DNA from: Chromera velia
Taxonomy: Eukaryota > Sar > Chromeraceae
NCBI GenBank assembly: GCA_018398765.1
Contig: JAHBMJ010005449.1
Location: forward strand, 1 to 13,127
Direction of reading: 5' to 3'
DNA: 13,127 nt
Shown piece after piece: positions 1 through 9,586 of this stretch. The position numbers and the translations under genes are program-made. How positions within the stretch are numbered: position 1 is the first letter of the stretch; each line of letters starts with the position of its first letter. The notes under the pieces were generated by a model that was given only the letters and a program-made list of their open reading frames with translations, ran no database searches and had not been told where the DNA came from.

Positions 1-160
1 GGGAAGGGGGGGGGGGAGCCCGATCCCCCGCGGACCCTATTGGGGTAAAGATCCGCGGCAAGTTGGGGACGCGGCATGCATAACAAAAACCTCAATCATC
101 AAGTTAGGAATTGACGCGGCCGCCCGCATGCAGGTCGCGTGATTTGTGTGCCGTATACTG

Positions 161-172
161 TGCATGCATGCC
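161..172. promoter_or_regulatory. Overlapping TGCATGC motifs upstream of the large gene
   Basis: Two overlapping GCATGC palindromes (162-167 and 166-171) lie within a TGCATGCATGCC block. Single copies occur at 74 and 126. TGCATGC-type palindromes are known binding sites of some ApiAP2 transcription factors in apicomplexans, so a promoter role for this gene is plausible. That role is inferred from motif and position only. Confidence 0.4.
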
Positions 173-178
173 TCTGCG

Positions 179-208
179 TGGGTGCCATATGGGTGCCTCA
201 TGGGTGCC
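179..208 (+). repeat. Three-copy 11-base tandem repeat (TGGGTGCC core)
   Basis: TGGGTGCC starts at 179, 190 and 201, exactly 11 bases apart, followed by a degenerate CATGCC/CTCTGCC continuation to about 225. The spacing is close to one DNA helical turn. It could be a transcription-factor array or simply a small slippage repeat. Confidence 0.6.
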
Positions 209-598
209 TCTGCCATGCCTCTGCCACGATCGAATCTACTCCGAATTTGAGTCCGAAAGTTCGTTCCATCGCGTGGAGTTCGCTATCAACGGAAAACGCA
301 CCAGTAGGTTGACACACTTGTACGTTTCAACCTTTCCCGGGCTTCTTTTTTGAAAGATGTTGTGTCTGGCGAGGGATTTTCGAGAACGAACACTGTAGGT
401 CGATGTTCTATTTATTATTATAAGTGTGCTGTCGGTTGAGTCTTTTTCTCTTGATCGGAGGGATCAAGGAGCGTGGAGCGTGGCTCCAGCCTTTCCTCAC
501 TGATTACCTTTACCCGCCTACCTTCAGTGAGAGAAGGCAGGAATTGAGAGGGTTCGCTGGAGGACCCAGATTTTAAGGCTTTTTCTGTCGACTTCTAC

Positions 599-877
599 GT
601 AAGTAAATGGATGGCTGACCTTTTGTAAAGAAGGCTTTGTCCTGTCTGCGCGCCTTCATGGTGACATTCTCTCAGCCCACTCCTTTTTCCCCAATCAGCG
701 AGTCGTGCCTGCCTCACGTGTATTTTTTTCTTGCTGCGTAGACAGGGCGGTTGTCTTTTGAAGACTGTGTCACTTTTGCACCCGTCTCTCGCAGACAGCA
801 CTTCATGTTTTTAGCATGAATGGTTCCTCGCCCTGCTTGCTACGCTGTGGATGACCTTCGGATTTTCTCCCCTGCAG
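599..877 (+). other. Probable 5' UTR intron of the large gene
   Basis: A donor GTAAGTAAAT at 599 is paired with an acceptor ending CCCCTGCAG at 877, after a pyrimidine-rich tract. The retained sequence 878-920 has no ATG in any frame, so ATG 921 is the first one after the junction. Reading back through the junction in the frame of ATG 921 meets a stop at 528-530 with no ATG in between, so this junction adds no coding sequence. The intron would be 279 bases long. Confidence 0.5.
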
Positions 878-920
878 GCACCAACGAGCGAGGGAAGTTA
901 AGAAGCCAAGAGAGAGCACA

Positions 921-1762
921 ATGGTTTTTTCAATGGCATCACGATTTCACCTGATAGCCCAGGAAAATTGGAAGTTCCTCCATGAAGTTTTTTGCGAGGG
1001 GGAGGGACAGGTGGGAACCAACACGAAGAAGTGGAAGGTGAACATGGAGCTGGTGATCCCAAAGAGCCTGATACACGGAAGATCTCTCTTCGTCGTCTTC
1101 TTATCTGCGGACAGAGAACAGAGACTCCTCGGAACTCTTCAGCTGGTGAGAAGGGTCGGGCATTTTTTGTTTTTTTTCTTCTCCATCTGCCTTCTCGTTC
1201 GTCACAGACTTTCTGCGTGTGTGTGTACCTTTTCGTCCGTCTCTGTTCGTCTTTTTGTGGACTTTCCAGAGAAAGGGCTTGTATTTCAGAGCCTCCTTCT
1301 CCACGTTACTCTTCACAGGCCGTCTCCTTACAATCCTGCTTTCCTGGCCCTGTCCCTTGGAGTGCTCCCTTCATTTGCTTTTTCCGACGCATTTCTTTTC
1401 AACACGCTGCCTTTCGCGTTTTGCCATTTCAACTTGTGCCTTTCGTCTCTCACTCTGCTTTCGTACAGGTTCCACTTTGCCCTCCAGTTTCTCTTCGCCC
1501 CCTTTCCCCCAGATTCTCCCTTGGCTGAGGTTTCCAGTCTCTTTCTCTTCTGGCACCCTCGCTGCCTGTTGTCTGGTGTCTTTCCTTTTCTTGTCTATCT
1601 CTCCGGCTGTGTTTTTGCCTCCTTTGTCCGTCACACTGTGGACCAAACAAAGAATGAAGTCTTACAATCTGTCTCCAAGGGGTGCCTAATAAGAACAACT
1701 AACAGACAGAAGGGAGAAACCCGCTCGGGTCTCGCACAAGAAAAGTGGGTATCCCACACACA

Positions 1763-1824
<62 letters not shown>

Positions 1825-4800
1825 CAGAGGAGTGGTCGAGAAAGCGAAAGAGCGGACTCAATTGTCAAAATGAGTCGTCCCTCTTTGTGTTGAGATGCAT
1901 GCACGACAAGTGGACGAACCATGAAGGTAAGTAGGAAAGGAGGAAAACGAAATTGTTGCCGATGTTCATTCCCCTGTTGCTGTTATGGCCACAATTCATT
2001 CTGCTGCGAATTGTTGCTGCGTGAATCAATGCAGAAACGCGAAGTCACACGAGCAAACAAGGCTGTCGGTCAACTCGCCATCGGCACTCACTCCATTTTT
2101 TTCCCCTCACCTTTTCTGCTTCTGCTTTCCCATCTCTGAGGACCCTCTCAAATAAGTGGAGGAGGGGCGGAACGGAAGATCAAAGAATCGATTTGGTTTT
2201 CCCTTGGGTCCTCGCTGCTGTCGTCTTTGTTTGCTGATAAGTCTCGTCAGAAAGTCTTGCTTGCCCGCCTGCTTGCACTTATTCCGTGGAGATCAAGGAT
2301 GTCTCTTTTATGCCTGTCCCTTTCCTCCCTTTCTCTGTCTTCAACGACACGCGTGTGTGTGCAGTGGACGACGCTGAAGGACTCCACGACGCTTACCCTT
2401 CCCCGGAATGCCGTCGCCTTCCTGTACGGGATCCAGAAGCGCGCAGGGTTGCAGATCGAAAACTGTCGTCTGGGCTCGGGCAGCAGACTTGTGCGCGTAG
2501 AATTGCCGGTCAGTGCTAGGAGAATTCCTTCTTTCGTTTTCTGCCGGTCCAAGCGAGCTCGCTTCCTATCTGATTCCTCTGGACAAAGAGAGCAGGGGGG
2601 ATCCAAGCCGGGGAGACTTACATTGGTCTTCCCTTTCCCTTCATGTGCCCCTTAATGCCATCCACTCCATCTCACTTTTGTCAACCGTGGTGAAAGAAAC
2701 TGGGAAGGAATGAAGCAAGGCAGGTATACAAAGTTGGAAAACTCCTTGTCCCTTCGCGCTCTCTCCTTTCTGTGTCCCCCGATGAGCTCCGCAAGGCACC
2801 CAAACGTGCTTCTCTTTGAATTCGTCACTTTGACCGAAGCCCCACTTGTGTGCGCTTCCCTGCGTGCTGTGATACAGAGCTCTCTCCGCCTCAACTGACT
2901 GAATGAATGAATGACCGAATAAATGAATGCGGAATCACATCTCTCTGTTCAGAGAGAACCGACGGAGGACGACCTGCACACAGTAGGGAGGTACGAAGCG
3001 ACTCTGGCGGAGATTGAGAATGTTCAAGTGTCTGAGGGGATGCAGTTGGGGGCACAGGTGGGGGGAGTGGCGGCACTGACTGCGTCGACTCTGTCTGCGG
3101 GTCTGTCCTCGTCGTCTGCTTCTATTGGAGGCACGGAGGGGGGGGGGATGGTGACAGCCGGTTCGGGACTGGAAGGCGCTGGAGGTGCTGGACTTGGTGA
3201 GTTTGTCTCATCTGTTGTCCCGTCATGGGTTGATCGATTTCTTTGAGTATCTTATTTCCATCAGATCTGTCTCCCTACTTTTCTTTTTGTCTGCCCTCTG
3301 CTGACCTTTCCCTTCTGTTTGATGCTCTTCTCATGGTCACATATTCCATCTTGATTGCTGATGTTCCGCTTTTCTTCTGACCGTCTGTTGCCTTTCTGAC
3401 TGTATGCAAGGGCTCACAGAGATCATATCTCTTTACATTTAATCATTGCAAACACATTTCTTCAATGGTCATTTTGGAAAGCCTTGCTGGCTGCAGATTT
3501 TGCCGGGGGGAACGGAGCTGAAACGGGGGTCACGTTGACACCCCTTGCGTCTCTTGAAGAGCCGGGGGAGGCTGCAGATCAGGAGGGGGTTGAAAGCATG
3601 ATGGAAGGACAGGAGGAGGGCCGAGGCATGATGGCAGAACATGGGTGGGAGGGAACGAATGAGCAGGAGGACGCGGACATGACAGGGCAAGAGGGAGACG
3701 GCCAGAAAGACGAGGAGGGAGGTGACAACAGCACACTGGGCGTGTTCGCCCCCCCCTCGTCTCTCCAAGAGGCCGGGGCGGGCACAAACGACGAGGATGG
3801 GGGGGATATGGTGGCAGGACACGAGGGGGAAGAAATGAAAGGTCAAGCAGACGAGGACATGACAAGGCAGGAGGGAGAAGGCCAGAAAGACGAGGAGAAG
3901 GGGGCAAGAAAGCGAACCGCCCCCTTTGACGAGGAAAGAGGTGGGTGGACGAGAGAGAGCGAAATGGTTGCCCCAGAGAGTGACGAATCGGAGGAAGACG
4001 AGTTCACCTGGGACGGTGAGGAGCCGGATGAAGATGAGGAGGCAGAGGGGGGGGGAGAGATGGGGGGTACTGCAGCAGCAGCAGCCTCCGTTCTTCCCGG
4101 AAGTGAGAAGACGAAGAAGAATAAGCGCCGAAGCTGCAAAGCGGTGCAGCTTCTCTTCCAAGCCAGATGTGGTATGTCCTTCACTCTTTCCTTTCCTTTC
4201 CTTCCTTTCCCCCCTTTCCTTTCCTTCCTCTCTTTCCTTCCTGTTTTTCCTTTTCCTTTTTTCTTCCTCTCCTTCTTTTCCCTCTCTTTCCTTCCTTCCT
4301 CATTCTCTCTCTTCTTTCTTTCTTTCGCTTTCTTTCTTTCTTTCTTTCCTTTCTTTTTTTTGCTTCGTTGTTTCTTTCTGAGAGATGTTTGCCGCACGGA
4401 CAGCAGCGGAAGCCAAGTGGAGACTATTGCTTGGATTCACTGTGCCCCTCTCCCTTTTCGTGTAAATCATCAAAGAATGAACGAAAGAAAGCAAGCAAGA
4501 AAGGAAAGGCTTTATGTTTCCCCCTTGCCTACGAACTCCAACAAGCCTCTGAGGACACTGACTGTGTGGTACGTCTTTGCCTGTTCTTGGTTGTGTCTTG
4601 AGCGGTCACATGTCCCTGCTCTCTCTGTCTGCAGTTGTCATGCACCGATTCTCCCAAACCCAAGCGCAAGAGCCGCCACCCGTTCCGCAGCTCTTCGAGA
4701 AGAGCAAGGACGGAGAGCGGGGGAACCCCCCTCAAGTACGTGAACAGATTATTGAACGGCGCACCTCTCTGCTGCGACAGTTGGGGAAGTGGTTGTCTCA

Positions 4801-7800
4801 GCACCTGCAGCGTGGGGAGGGGGGTGGTGGTGGGGGGGGTGGGGACGAACAGATGGGGGTCGGGGAGGAGCAGGGGGGTGTCTTAGTCAACAGCGAACTC
4901 GACAGACAGCATAGCTACATGCTACCCAAGTATTACCACATGCTCAGGGAGCACATTGCTCCCAGGAAGGAATTGACCCTCGCCTCCCAGGTGCCCTTCA
5001 TGAGGGAGTGCGCTTTGCTGGTGATCCCCCTGGCGGTAGAGGTGTCTGTCGAGAGAACGACAGACCAGTCTGCCAGAAGCAGGGCACTGCAAGCTGCTAG
5101 GGAGAGGGCAGGAGAGATTCTGCAGGAGAAACTGAAGTGTCGATTCACGGCGGGGAGACACCCCTATTACCCAGACAGGCGGCTTCCTGGTGCAAGGTCT
5201 TGTGCTGTTCAGGCACGGGAGAAGTTTCCTGTCGAGAGGGTGCCTGCCGGGCAGGAAGATCCCTTCAAGGATCTCTTCGAGTTCCTCGACTCTCTGGACA
5301 TGTTCGAGCTCCGACCCTGCAGTGAGTCGATTACCTAGAGAGACGGCTGCGTGGGAGGAGAAACAGTGAGGGGTCGCTGATGGAGGCGGTTTTCTCGTGC
5401 GCATGAGTTTTTGAATCAATCTGCCTTGAGAAAACAAAGACACAGTGGCAGCCTTCTTTCTCTCTGACCCAGTCTAGGAATGGTCAATTCTGTCTTTGTG
5501 TTTTGATCCTTCGACGTTGTTGCGTGTGTAAGTGTGCGTACGTGTTTTGTTTTCATTCTTTCACGCAAAACGAAAGAGAAATACCAGAAAGAAAAGGAGA
5601 AAGGAAGGAAGAATCAACCTTTGATGACCAAAGCTTTGTCTCTGAATGAATTGTGTGCAGTCCAACCCGTGAAGATCTGGTTCTACATCGTTCCCAGTCA
5701 GTCTGTGCACCTGCAGGGTTTCTCTTTTGTGGGGCGTGGGTTGTTTGGTTGTCTCTCTAGTGGCCTCTCTCTGTCTGAGGGCCTCTTGAGTGTCTAGAGG
5801 CTCTGTCAGACGTCCACTTCATGCGACTCCGCGAATCTGATTGTAAAGCCGCCTTGCCCCCGCTCTGTCTCTCTTTTCAAGCCACCTTATGATGCCCCTT
5901 TGCATTCACTCCTTCAAGTTGTAAGTCTGCAGAGCATGCGCTGCTTTTACACACGCCTGCATTCATTCGTGCAGAAGGAGAATCATTGCGGAAGTGGAAG
6001 CAGCAGGCGCATCGCGAAGCGGAGCATCTGCAGAAGTGCATTCGCGAGTACTTGAGAGAGGTGTTCAACGAAGACGAGGCTCAGGAGGCAGCGGTGCTGT
6101 CTGCTGGCCGTCTCTCCTACGTGAACAGGCATGTCAAAAAGTCTGTCGTGTATTTAACGGACCGTGACCGTGAGGATGTGAACGCAAAGAAAGAGACTTG
6201 CCTTGCACGCCATCTGAAACCCTCAGCGTGTGATGGCGACGGGGGGCAAGGACCGTCGAAGAAGCCTCGTGCAGAGAATGCTCAGGCTAGTGGAAAAAAA
6301 GAAACCGACGACTGTGGCGAAATCCTGAGGGTGAGTCAGATGGGCGTTCATCCTCTGCAGAGTGGTTGATTGGGTGTTGAAAAACGTTTGTCCGCTGATC
6401 TCTTTCGGTCGAACCCAAGATCCCTCCAATGTTGCCGCATTCGGCTGACTGTGCACGGTGGAGGCAGTATCCCCTCTTATTTACTGCCTGCGATGTGTTG
6501 AGCGCCTCGGTCTGCTTTTTCCTGATTTTCCACTCAGAGCTTTTGTTTTTTCTCCTCTTCTCTCTGCAGGTGAGCATCGATGTCCTCCCGCCATCGGCCA
6601 TCATCCAGACAAAGTCTCAACAGCTGCTGCTGCCGATAGAGAGTGGGGGGGTTCTGAAGCAACAGGGGGTGGTCGAGGAGGTGATCAGACACTACATCCT
6701 CAGGCGAGTGGTGGAGGCACAGGTCCCCTTCCAACCCTTCCCAGCTCCGGAAGGACAACCGCCCCCAGGGCCACCTCGCACAAGGTGGCAACGAAACCTG
6801 GCTCGGTGGATTGTGAGGCACCCCGACACGGAGGTGTTCCTTCTCGAACAAGAGAAGCCTCCCATAGAAGTGAGGAGGTCGCTGTTTGCGCACCTTCAGA
6901 TAGGTCAGTGGGTGGCCGGACCAGGTTGCTGTGTAGCTCAAACAGTTGCACTGGGAAGGAAAGCGGGGGGGCCCAGAAGTGAACGGATTTGGACAGATTG
7001 GGTGCCCGTCTGGTTCACCTTGTTGAAGCCCAACGAGGACGCTCGTTTTCTTTCTTCGCCCCTTCTGCAGACCCGCATAGCTCCGTGTTACTCACTTTGC
7101 AGTCTATCTTCGTTCAGTGGCCCTGGAAGCAGTAGCTATCGTTTACAGGCAGTAGTTGCTCTTCGTTTTTGCAGCAAGCATGTTCGTCGACTTTGTCGCG
7201 TATTGTTCTATCTTCTGCATTTCTTGCCTTCCTTTCTCACTTCTTCTTCATGCAGCTGGGGGCAGAACACTGGCAGAAAACTCCCAGGGTTTCCTTTTCG
7301 ACCTGAAGCCGAAGGAAGGCAAATCGGTTGAAAAGCAGATCCGAACCGACTTGGTGAAGCCCCTCTTTGACACCCTCAAACACCCCCTCGATCGTGTGGT
7401 CGCAGAGTTTGTCAAAGAAAAGCAAGGCAAGTGGGAGGGAACTACGAAGTTCCTACTTTTCCAGGCGACAGAAGCACACAGAACCCCAGGATCCGCTCTC
7501 CCGTACGGCACCGGAAGAGAGTGGGCGAACGCAGAATTCGAGGAGCTCATCGATCGACACAGAGCCTCTCTCTTGATTGCCCGTCTGAACCGCCCCCCAT
7601 CCCCCGCTGAGTCCTCGAGTGGTGCGATGGAGGACTTCTCTGAGAAAGAAAGCGAATTCTACCAAAGGTGGAGGGGGGCGTGTGCAGACGAAGAGGACGT
7701 GGCAAATGTGGAGATTAGGATGGACCTGAAAGTTAAGCTGCGTTCCGCTGAGTTTTCCTCTATTCCTCCCCCTGAGAGTCCCGAAATGCAAAAACTGGAA

Positions 7801-9258
7801 GCCGACCTTGAGCAGATGGGTTTCTTCCAGAGACTCTTCGATTCTCTCATTTCCTTTGTCGCGCCCGAATCCTCAGGCTCCTCTGGGTTGCTTTCATCTG
7901 AGCCCTTGAGACATGTGCCCTCGTCAAAAGACACAGACGAACTTCAGCGACTGGTTGCTGAAGAGATAGACGATGCCGTAAAGAAAGCAGAGAAGAGAAA
8001 AAAGGACGCTGAGAAAAAGAAAACGGAGTCAGAGACAAAGGCTTCTGAGAAAGAAGCTGAGAGAGCGATGCAACAAGCCGAACGGATCCCGAAAGCTGTA
8101 GAGATAGCGAAGGTCATTCCCCTCCGACACGTGATTCTGCTTCCGGAAGGTTTCCTCTCACAGAATTCATCGCCCTCAGCAGCAGCAGTGGAGGAGGGGG
8201 GGGTAGTTTCACAGGGTGTTTCCCCCTCCTCTTTTCAGGCCGCAGCGGCTGCGTCGTCGCACGTGCCTGCCCGCTCTCTCACCTCAGGACCCTCCGCAGA
8301 GTTCCGGACTCTAGGTAAGGAGGCCCTGGAACATTTCGTAAGATTGCGAAACACGGGTCGAAACGAGAAGCCAGCGGGGTCACCACAAAACGAAGTCTGG
8401 GGGAGCTGGCCGCTGTTCAACGCAAAGGTGGGGGGGGATGGAGGGGAGGGGGGGGGAGGTTCTGCTGCAGGCGGTTCTGCGTCTCCACCCCGGCAGCTTG
8501 GTGATTGGTCTGGCCTGATGGGGAAGCCAATTCGGGTTCTCGTCTCTCTTTCTGCGTCCAATGAATACAAGCAGGAAGACTCACAGAAAAAGAAGGGCAG
8601 CGGAGGAGATGGGGGAGGTGGGTGGAGAGGTGGAGGTGGGGTGACACGTGGAGGAGGGACTGGGGGAAGTCGGGGTGAGGGTGGGGACGATGACGGTCCG
8701 GGTGGGGGTGGCGGTGGGGGAGGGGGAGGGGGTGGGGGTCAGGAGAGAGAGGAGAGGCGCGACGAGAAGGGGCAGAGATTTGAGGTCGCCTTTCCAAGGG
8801 ACTACTTCAGTCTCTTCCCCTCTGTTGTTCTCTACTCTCTCTCTGAACTTCGCCCCCCGACGACCAGGCTCGGAGGGGGGGGTCTCTTCCGCAGTGCTAC
8901 CGAGCTCCTGCGGGAGCGCAGGCAGCAGGTTAGCTTGCCAGAGCATCTGCAAAAGCAGGTCGGAGAAGAGGCCCTGCTCCCCCAGTCTGCCCCCACCGTC
9001 ATGACCGGCACAACAGCCACCGGCACCGCCGCCCTGACGGCGCCTGTCCCCGCTTCTCTTGAGGAAGCCGCTGCAGTGCGCCCAGGGGGTGGGAGTGAGG
9101 ACCGCCAGGAACGTGGACCCGGCGTGGAGGGGGAAGAAGAGGAGGAAGAGGACGAAGATGAAATGTTGAGAGGGGAGGGGCGAAAGAGAGCGTATGGGGG
9201 GGCGCTTTTGGAAGAGAGGGGTGGCGAAGGAGACAGCCAGGCGCAAGGAGAGGCTTGA
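921..9258 (+). CDS. Large multi-exon protein of unknown function (1567 residues), acidic, glycine-rich and partly coiled coil
   Basis: I do not recognise the family. The coding exons I support are 921-1145, 2365-2508, 2953-3196, 3497-4171, 4635-5321, 5661-5696, 5975-6330, 6570-6903 and 7256-9258. They total 4704 bases, which is 1567 residues plus the TGA at 9256-9258. Every junction uses GT..AG and agrees in phase (0,0,1,1,1,1,0,1), which is strong support. ATG 921 has context ACAATGG and is the first ATG after the proposed 5' UTR splice. Visible parts: residues 1-205 have mixed hydrophobic and charged sequence that looks folded. Residues 206-405 are very acidic with a duplicated Met/Gln/Glu-rich unit. 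Residues 408-419 form a basic cluster (EKTKKNKRRSCK) resembling a nuclear localisation signal. A glycine tract lies near 489-500. Residues 510-900 look folded. A Lys/Glu coiled coil spans about 1128-1180. A glycine-rich region lies at about 1342-1397, and an acidic run at about 1525-1536. A nuclear or scaffold role is inference from composition only. Exon choice in the long introns (1146-2364 and 4172-4634) is the least certain part. Confidence 0.72.
1755..1829 (+). repeat. Compound microsatellite (CA)n(GA)n(GACAGA)n inside intron 1146-2364
   Basis: CA dinucleotides run from 1755 to 1780, GA from 1781 to 1806, then four GACAGA hexamers to about 1829. The array is open in several frames on both strands and makes meaningless ORFs such as Cys-Val and Ser-Leu repeats on the minus strand. 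It lies in the intron between the first two coding exons of the large gene. Confidence 0.9.
1921..1926 (+). other. Candidate alternative first coding exon: ATG AAG before a GTAAGT donor
   Basis: ATGAAG is followed immediately by GTAAGTAGG, one of the best donors in the window. Joined to the exon at 2365 (phase 0) it gives Met-Lys-Trp-Thr-Thr in frame. A TGCATGCA palindrome lies 18 bases upstream, at 1896-1903. This could be a second promoter that skips the first 75 residues, or a chance donor inside a long intron. No transcript evidence is available here. Confidence 0.3.
2900..2932 (+). repeat. TGAA tetranucleotide repeat in intron 2509-2952
   Basis: TGAATGAATGAATGA starts at 2900 and degenerate copies continue to about 2932, just before the acceptor at 2952. 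It supplies a spurious in-frame ATG at 2923, ten codons before the real exon begins. Confidence 0.8.
3541..3900 (+). repeat. Internal tandem duplication of a 180-210 base coding unit
   Basis: Bases 3671-3717 and 3851-3897 match at 43 of 47 positions, exactly 180 bases (60 codons) apart. They encode DMTGQEGDGQKDEE and DMTRQEGEGQKDEE, from residues 265 and 325. A second matching segment (around 3551 and 3761, encoding SLEEPGEA and SLQEAGAG) is 210 bases apart, so the copies differ by an in-frame 30-base indel. The reading frame is kept and the unit is acidic and probably disordered. Confidence 0.75.
4172..4634 (+). other. 463-base intron with a 200-base pyrimidine tract
   Basis: The donor is GTATGT at 4172 and the acceptor CTGCAG ends at 4634; both neighbouring exons are phase 1 and join to a GTT codon. 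About 4178-4380 is almost pure C/T, built of CTTTC, CCTTT and TTTC units. Bases 4383-4570 are less biased and end near a possible GTACGT donor at about 4571. A skipped exon there is possible, but the frame required by the preceding exon hits TAA at 4463. Confidence 0.65.
4811..4848 (+). repeat. G-rich tract encoding polyglycine in exon 4635-5321
   Basis: GGN codons with long G runs encode about eight glycines in a row (residues about 489-500). They separate a Gln/Arg/Leu-rich stretch from the folded-looking part starting near VLVNSELDRQ. Such tracts are prone to slippage and sequencing error, but the frame is open on both sides. Confidence 0.7.
5661..5696 (+). other. 36-base microexon of the large gene
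   Basis: The exon lies between a TGTGCAG acceptor (5660) and a GTCAGT donor (5697). It carries two bases completing an Ile codon (A from 5321 plus TC), eleven codons for QPVKIWFYIVP, then one base completing a Lys codon with AA from 5975. One of the other two frames meets TGA at once, while this frame fits both neighbours. Its hydrophobic, aromatic sequence suggests the core of a domain. Confidence 0.65.
8581..8745 (+). repeat. Glycine-rich, G-run-rich coding tract
   Basis: This part of the last exon encodes Gly with scattered Arg, Asp and Thr, then thirteen consecutive Gly codons at 8701-8739. Several runs of five G are separated by one to three bases, matching a G-quadruplex pattern on the sense strand (DNA and mRNA). 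The antisense strand reads as long Pro/His ORFs, which are artefacts. Confidence 0.8.
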
Positions 9259-9546
9259 AGTTTTCAGGCAATTCACAGGAATGCTTGTATGGTATGGGAG
9301 GGGGAAAGCTGCATTGAACAAGAAAGAGTGAGGGCCAGACTGCAGGCGGCGCACCACAGGGCCGCGAGCGGGTGTCTGAGGGGAACAAGGGGGGAAGGAG
9401 AGTGGATGTCGAAGGGGGAACCGGGGCAGTAGCGGCGCTTGGCTAAAGGACGGCAAGGCCAGCGCACAGACGTAGCAGAAAGAGAAGGCCCTTAGAAGGG
9501 TTGAATGGTAGCGGAAAAGGCTATTTTCAGTAGTGTATATGCAAAA

Positions 9547-9586
9547 CAGTCCACCTAGCAGTCCACAGCAGTCGAATACAGTCGAA
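9547..9586 (+). repeat. Four spaced CAGTC repeats in the 3' flank of the large gene
   Basis: CAGTCCAC occurs at 9547 and 9559, and CAGTCGAA at 9569 and 9579, giving spacings of 12, 10 and 10 bases. It may be a small slippage array or a 3' UTR protein-binding cluster. Nothing in the sequence decides between these. Confidence 0.55.

Larger units (their letters stand above)
1..598. other. Upstream noncoding region of the large plus-strand gene
   Basis: I see no credible gene here. The ORFs are short, low-complexity and lack conserved-looking sequence. The stretch holds a G homopolymer run at 5-16, two CCGCGG palindromes at about 29-57, GCATGC hexamers at 74, 126, 162 and 166, and an 11-base tandem repeat at 179-208. 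It ends at a strong GTAAGT donor (599), so its 3' part is probably the untranslated first exon of the gene whose first ATG is at 921. The transcription start cannot be placed from the sequence. Confidence 0.5.

Noticed and set aside
111-353. 80-codon plus ORF near the left edge
   Set aside because: It has no ATG at its start, runs through the 11-base repeat and TGCATGC motifs, and is not linked by splice sites to anything.
921-1934. 337-codon continuous plus ORF as a single exon
   Set aside because: After the donor at 1146 it becomes pyrimidine-derived Phe/Leu/Ser sequence and then a microsatellite translation (Thr-His and Arg-Glu repeats). That is intron read-through.
3469-4161. 230-codon minus-strand ORF
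   Set aside because: It is antisense to the acidic exon 3497-4171, whose codon bias keeps the opposite strand open. The translation is Leu/Pro/Cys-rich with no splice logic.
8219-8239. Good-looking pyrimidine tract and CAG acceptor inside the last exon
   Set aside because: No convincing upstream donor at a reasonable distance gives a matching phase, and the frame is open throughout.
8315-8470. Possible intron inside the last exon (GTAAGG to CTGCAG)
   Set aside because: It is 156 bases and in frame, but the region before the acceptor is G-rich with no pyrimidine tract. Kept as coding; optional splicing cannot be excluded.
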